From: Bradyrhizobium sp. 195
GTDB taxonomy: Bacteria > Pseudomonadota > Alphaproteobacteria > Rhizobiales > Xanthobacteraceae
Assembly: GCF_023101665.1 (NCBI RefSeq)
Contig: NZ_CP082161.1
Location: forward strand, 7,732,501-7,796,500
Direction of reading: 5' to 3'
DNA: 64,000 nucleotides
Shown: one piece after another, positions 63,246 to 64,000 of the stretch
Layout of the letters: each line of letters begins with the position of its first letter
Numbering within the stretch: the first letter of the stretch is position 1
Translations under genes and position numbers: made by a program
The notes under the pieces: generated by a model
The model's database searches: none
Told to the model about the DNA's origin: nothing
Seen by the model: only the letters and a program-made list of their open reading frames with translations

Positions 63246-64000
63246 TTACTCGGCGTGCGCCCGCGCCTTCGCCGGCCAAATCCGGAAGGCGCGCCCTTCC
63301 TTCAACCACGCTGCGCGCTCGTCGCGCAACAGCGTGCGGCGGACCTTGCCGGAATCATCACGCGGCGGGGCGCTGACGACCTCGAAGCTCTCGGGGTGCT
63401 TGTAGCGGCTGAGCCTGTCCTTCAGGAAGTCGGCCATGCCGTCGGCGATGGTCTGGCCATCGGCATCGCCCTCCGGCTCGATGATGACATGCACGCGCTG
63501 GCCCAATTCCGGATCGGGCAATCCCACCACCACGCAGGACCGCACGCCGGGGCAAGCGGAGACCGCGGCCTCGACCTCGGCCGGATAGATGTTGGCGCCG
63601 CCGCGCAGCACCATGTCGGCGAGGCGGTCACCGAGATAGAGATAGCCGTCCGCATCCAGCCGGCCGATGTCGCCGAGCGACTCCCAGCCATCACTGCGGC
63701 GCTTCGGCTCGGCGCCGAGATAGTGATAGGTGGCGTCCTTGCCGTCATTGTTGAGGAAATAGATCTCGCCGGTCTCACCGGGCGCGACGTCGTTGCCGTC
63801 CTCGCCGATGATGCGCAGGCGTGCCATCTCGCCGATCCTGCCGACCGAGCCCTTGTGCGTCTGCCATTCCGTGCCTGAGATGATGCAGGAGCCCTGGCGC
63901 TCGGTGCCGCCATAGAGCTCCCAGATCCGCTCGGGGCCGAGCCAGGCGATCCAGTTTTCCTTCAGCCAGGGCGGCATCGGAGCTGCCATATGGAAGACGG
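63246..64000 (-). CDS. Acyl-CoA synthetase (AMP-forming), 3' part, cut by the right edge
   Basis: At least 250 residues of the C-terminal half. Motifs: WELYGGTERQG (YG.TE), GWESLGDIGRLDADGYLYLGDRL, DMVLRGGANIYPAEVE and the hinge-domain Lys in DSGKVRRTLL. The frame continues past 64000 with no start inside the window. It activates a carboxylic acid with ATP and CoA. It precedes the RraA-family gene in the same direction. Confidence 0.9.
   Translation of the reverse strand, partial: VFHMAAPMPPWLKENWIAWLGPERIWELYGGTERQGSCIISGTEWQTHKGSVGRIGEMARLRIIGEDGNDVAPGETGEIYFLNNDGKDATYHYLGAEPKRRSDGWESLGDIGRLDADGYLYLGDRLADMVLRGGANIYPAEVEAAVSACPGVRSCVVVGLPDPELGQRVHVIIEPEGDADGQTIADGMADFLKDRLSRYKHPESFEVVSAPPRDDSGKVRRTLLRDERAAWLKEGRAFRIWPAKARAHAE

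Noticed and set aside
1..64000. CRISPR arrays
   Set aside because: No series of regularly spaced identical direct repeats was seen on reading the window; the repeats present are inverted and unevenly placed.

Overview
The window looks like the chromosome of a high-GC alphaproteobacterium, most probably Bradyrhizobium or a close relative in the Nitrobacteraceae. Evidence for this is codon use strongly biased to G/C, many solute-binding proteins (NMT1, Bug and amino-acid types), a PilZ protein, Omp31/OprB-type porins, exported Cys-rich proteins, and several families of long mosaic inverted repeats between genes. The assignment rests on recognising protein families by eye; no database search was run.

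Left part, 1-16048: accessory DNA. From 1 to about 11.4 kb lies a decayed defence-type island. It holds an AlpA-like DNA-binding gene, an ABC-three-component (ABC-3C) cassette (nuclease-CTD protein, middle component, SMC/RecF-like ATPase), a GIY-YIG protein, a three-gene cassette headed by a SMEK-like protein and split by an IS630-family element, a Toll/interleukin-receptor (TIR) domain gene with a small partner, and a second, broken AlpA-like gene. At least five of these genes carry frameshifts, nonsense codons or the IS insertion. From 11413 to 16048 lies a second, catabolic insert: an alpha/beta hydrolase, a Baeyer-Villiger-type monooxygenase with an internal stop codon, and a divergent AraC regulator. 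It is flanked by two 162-bp direct copies of the 3' end of radC. This is the signature of repeated (tandem) integration at the radC 3' end. No integrase lies inside the window.

Right part, 16049-64000: ordinary core-type chromosome. In order: envelope and hypothetical genes; an NMT1-type ABC transporter operon with a 2-hydroxyacid dehydrogenase and a divergent creatininase-family hydrolase; a DUF1194 protein and an Omp31-OprB fused porin; a chemotaxis receptor; a CorC-type protein; an FMN glutamate-synthase-like protein; ferredoxin-NADP reductase; an ATP-grasp protein; an amino-acid-binding protein beside a dicarboxylate symporter; and Cys-rich exported proteins.

From 41.4 to 46.6 kb lies a coherent aromatic pathway. 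An acyl-CoA-type flavin hydroxylase and a benzoate-CoA-ligase-like enzyme face a MarR regulator, a zeta-class isomerase and gentisate 1,2-dioxygenase. The two outward promoters share a nearly identical 27-bp site, so the set reads as a CoA-dependent route to gentisate under one MarR repressor.

The remainder holds a second NMT1-type ABC transporter with an FAD oxidoreductase and LysR regulator, enoyl-CoA hydratase, ketopantoate-reductase-like and acyl-CoA dehydrogenase genes, a DoxX-DsrE-TlpA redox/sulfur cassette with a divergent LysR, an amidohydrolase, tRNA-Arg(CCT), a Bug-type binding protein, a cupin, a trypsin-like exported protein, an RraA-family protein and the 3' part of an acyl-CoA synthetase cut by the right edge.
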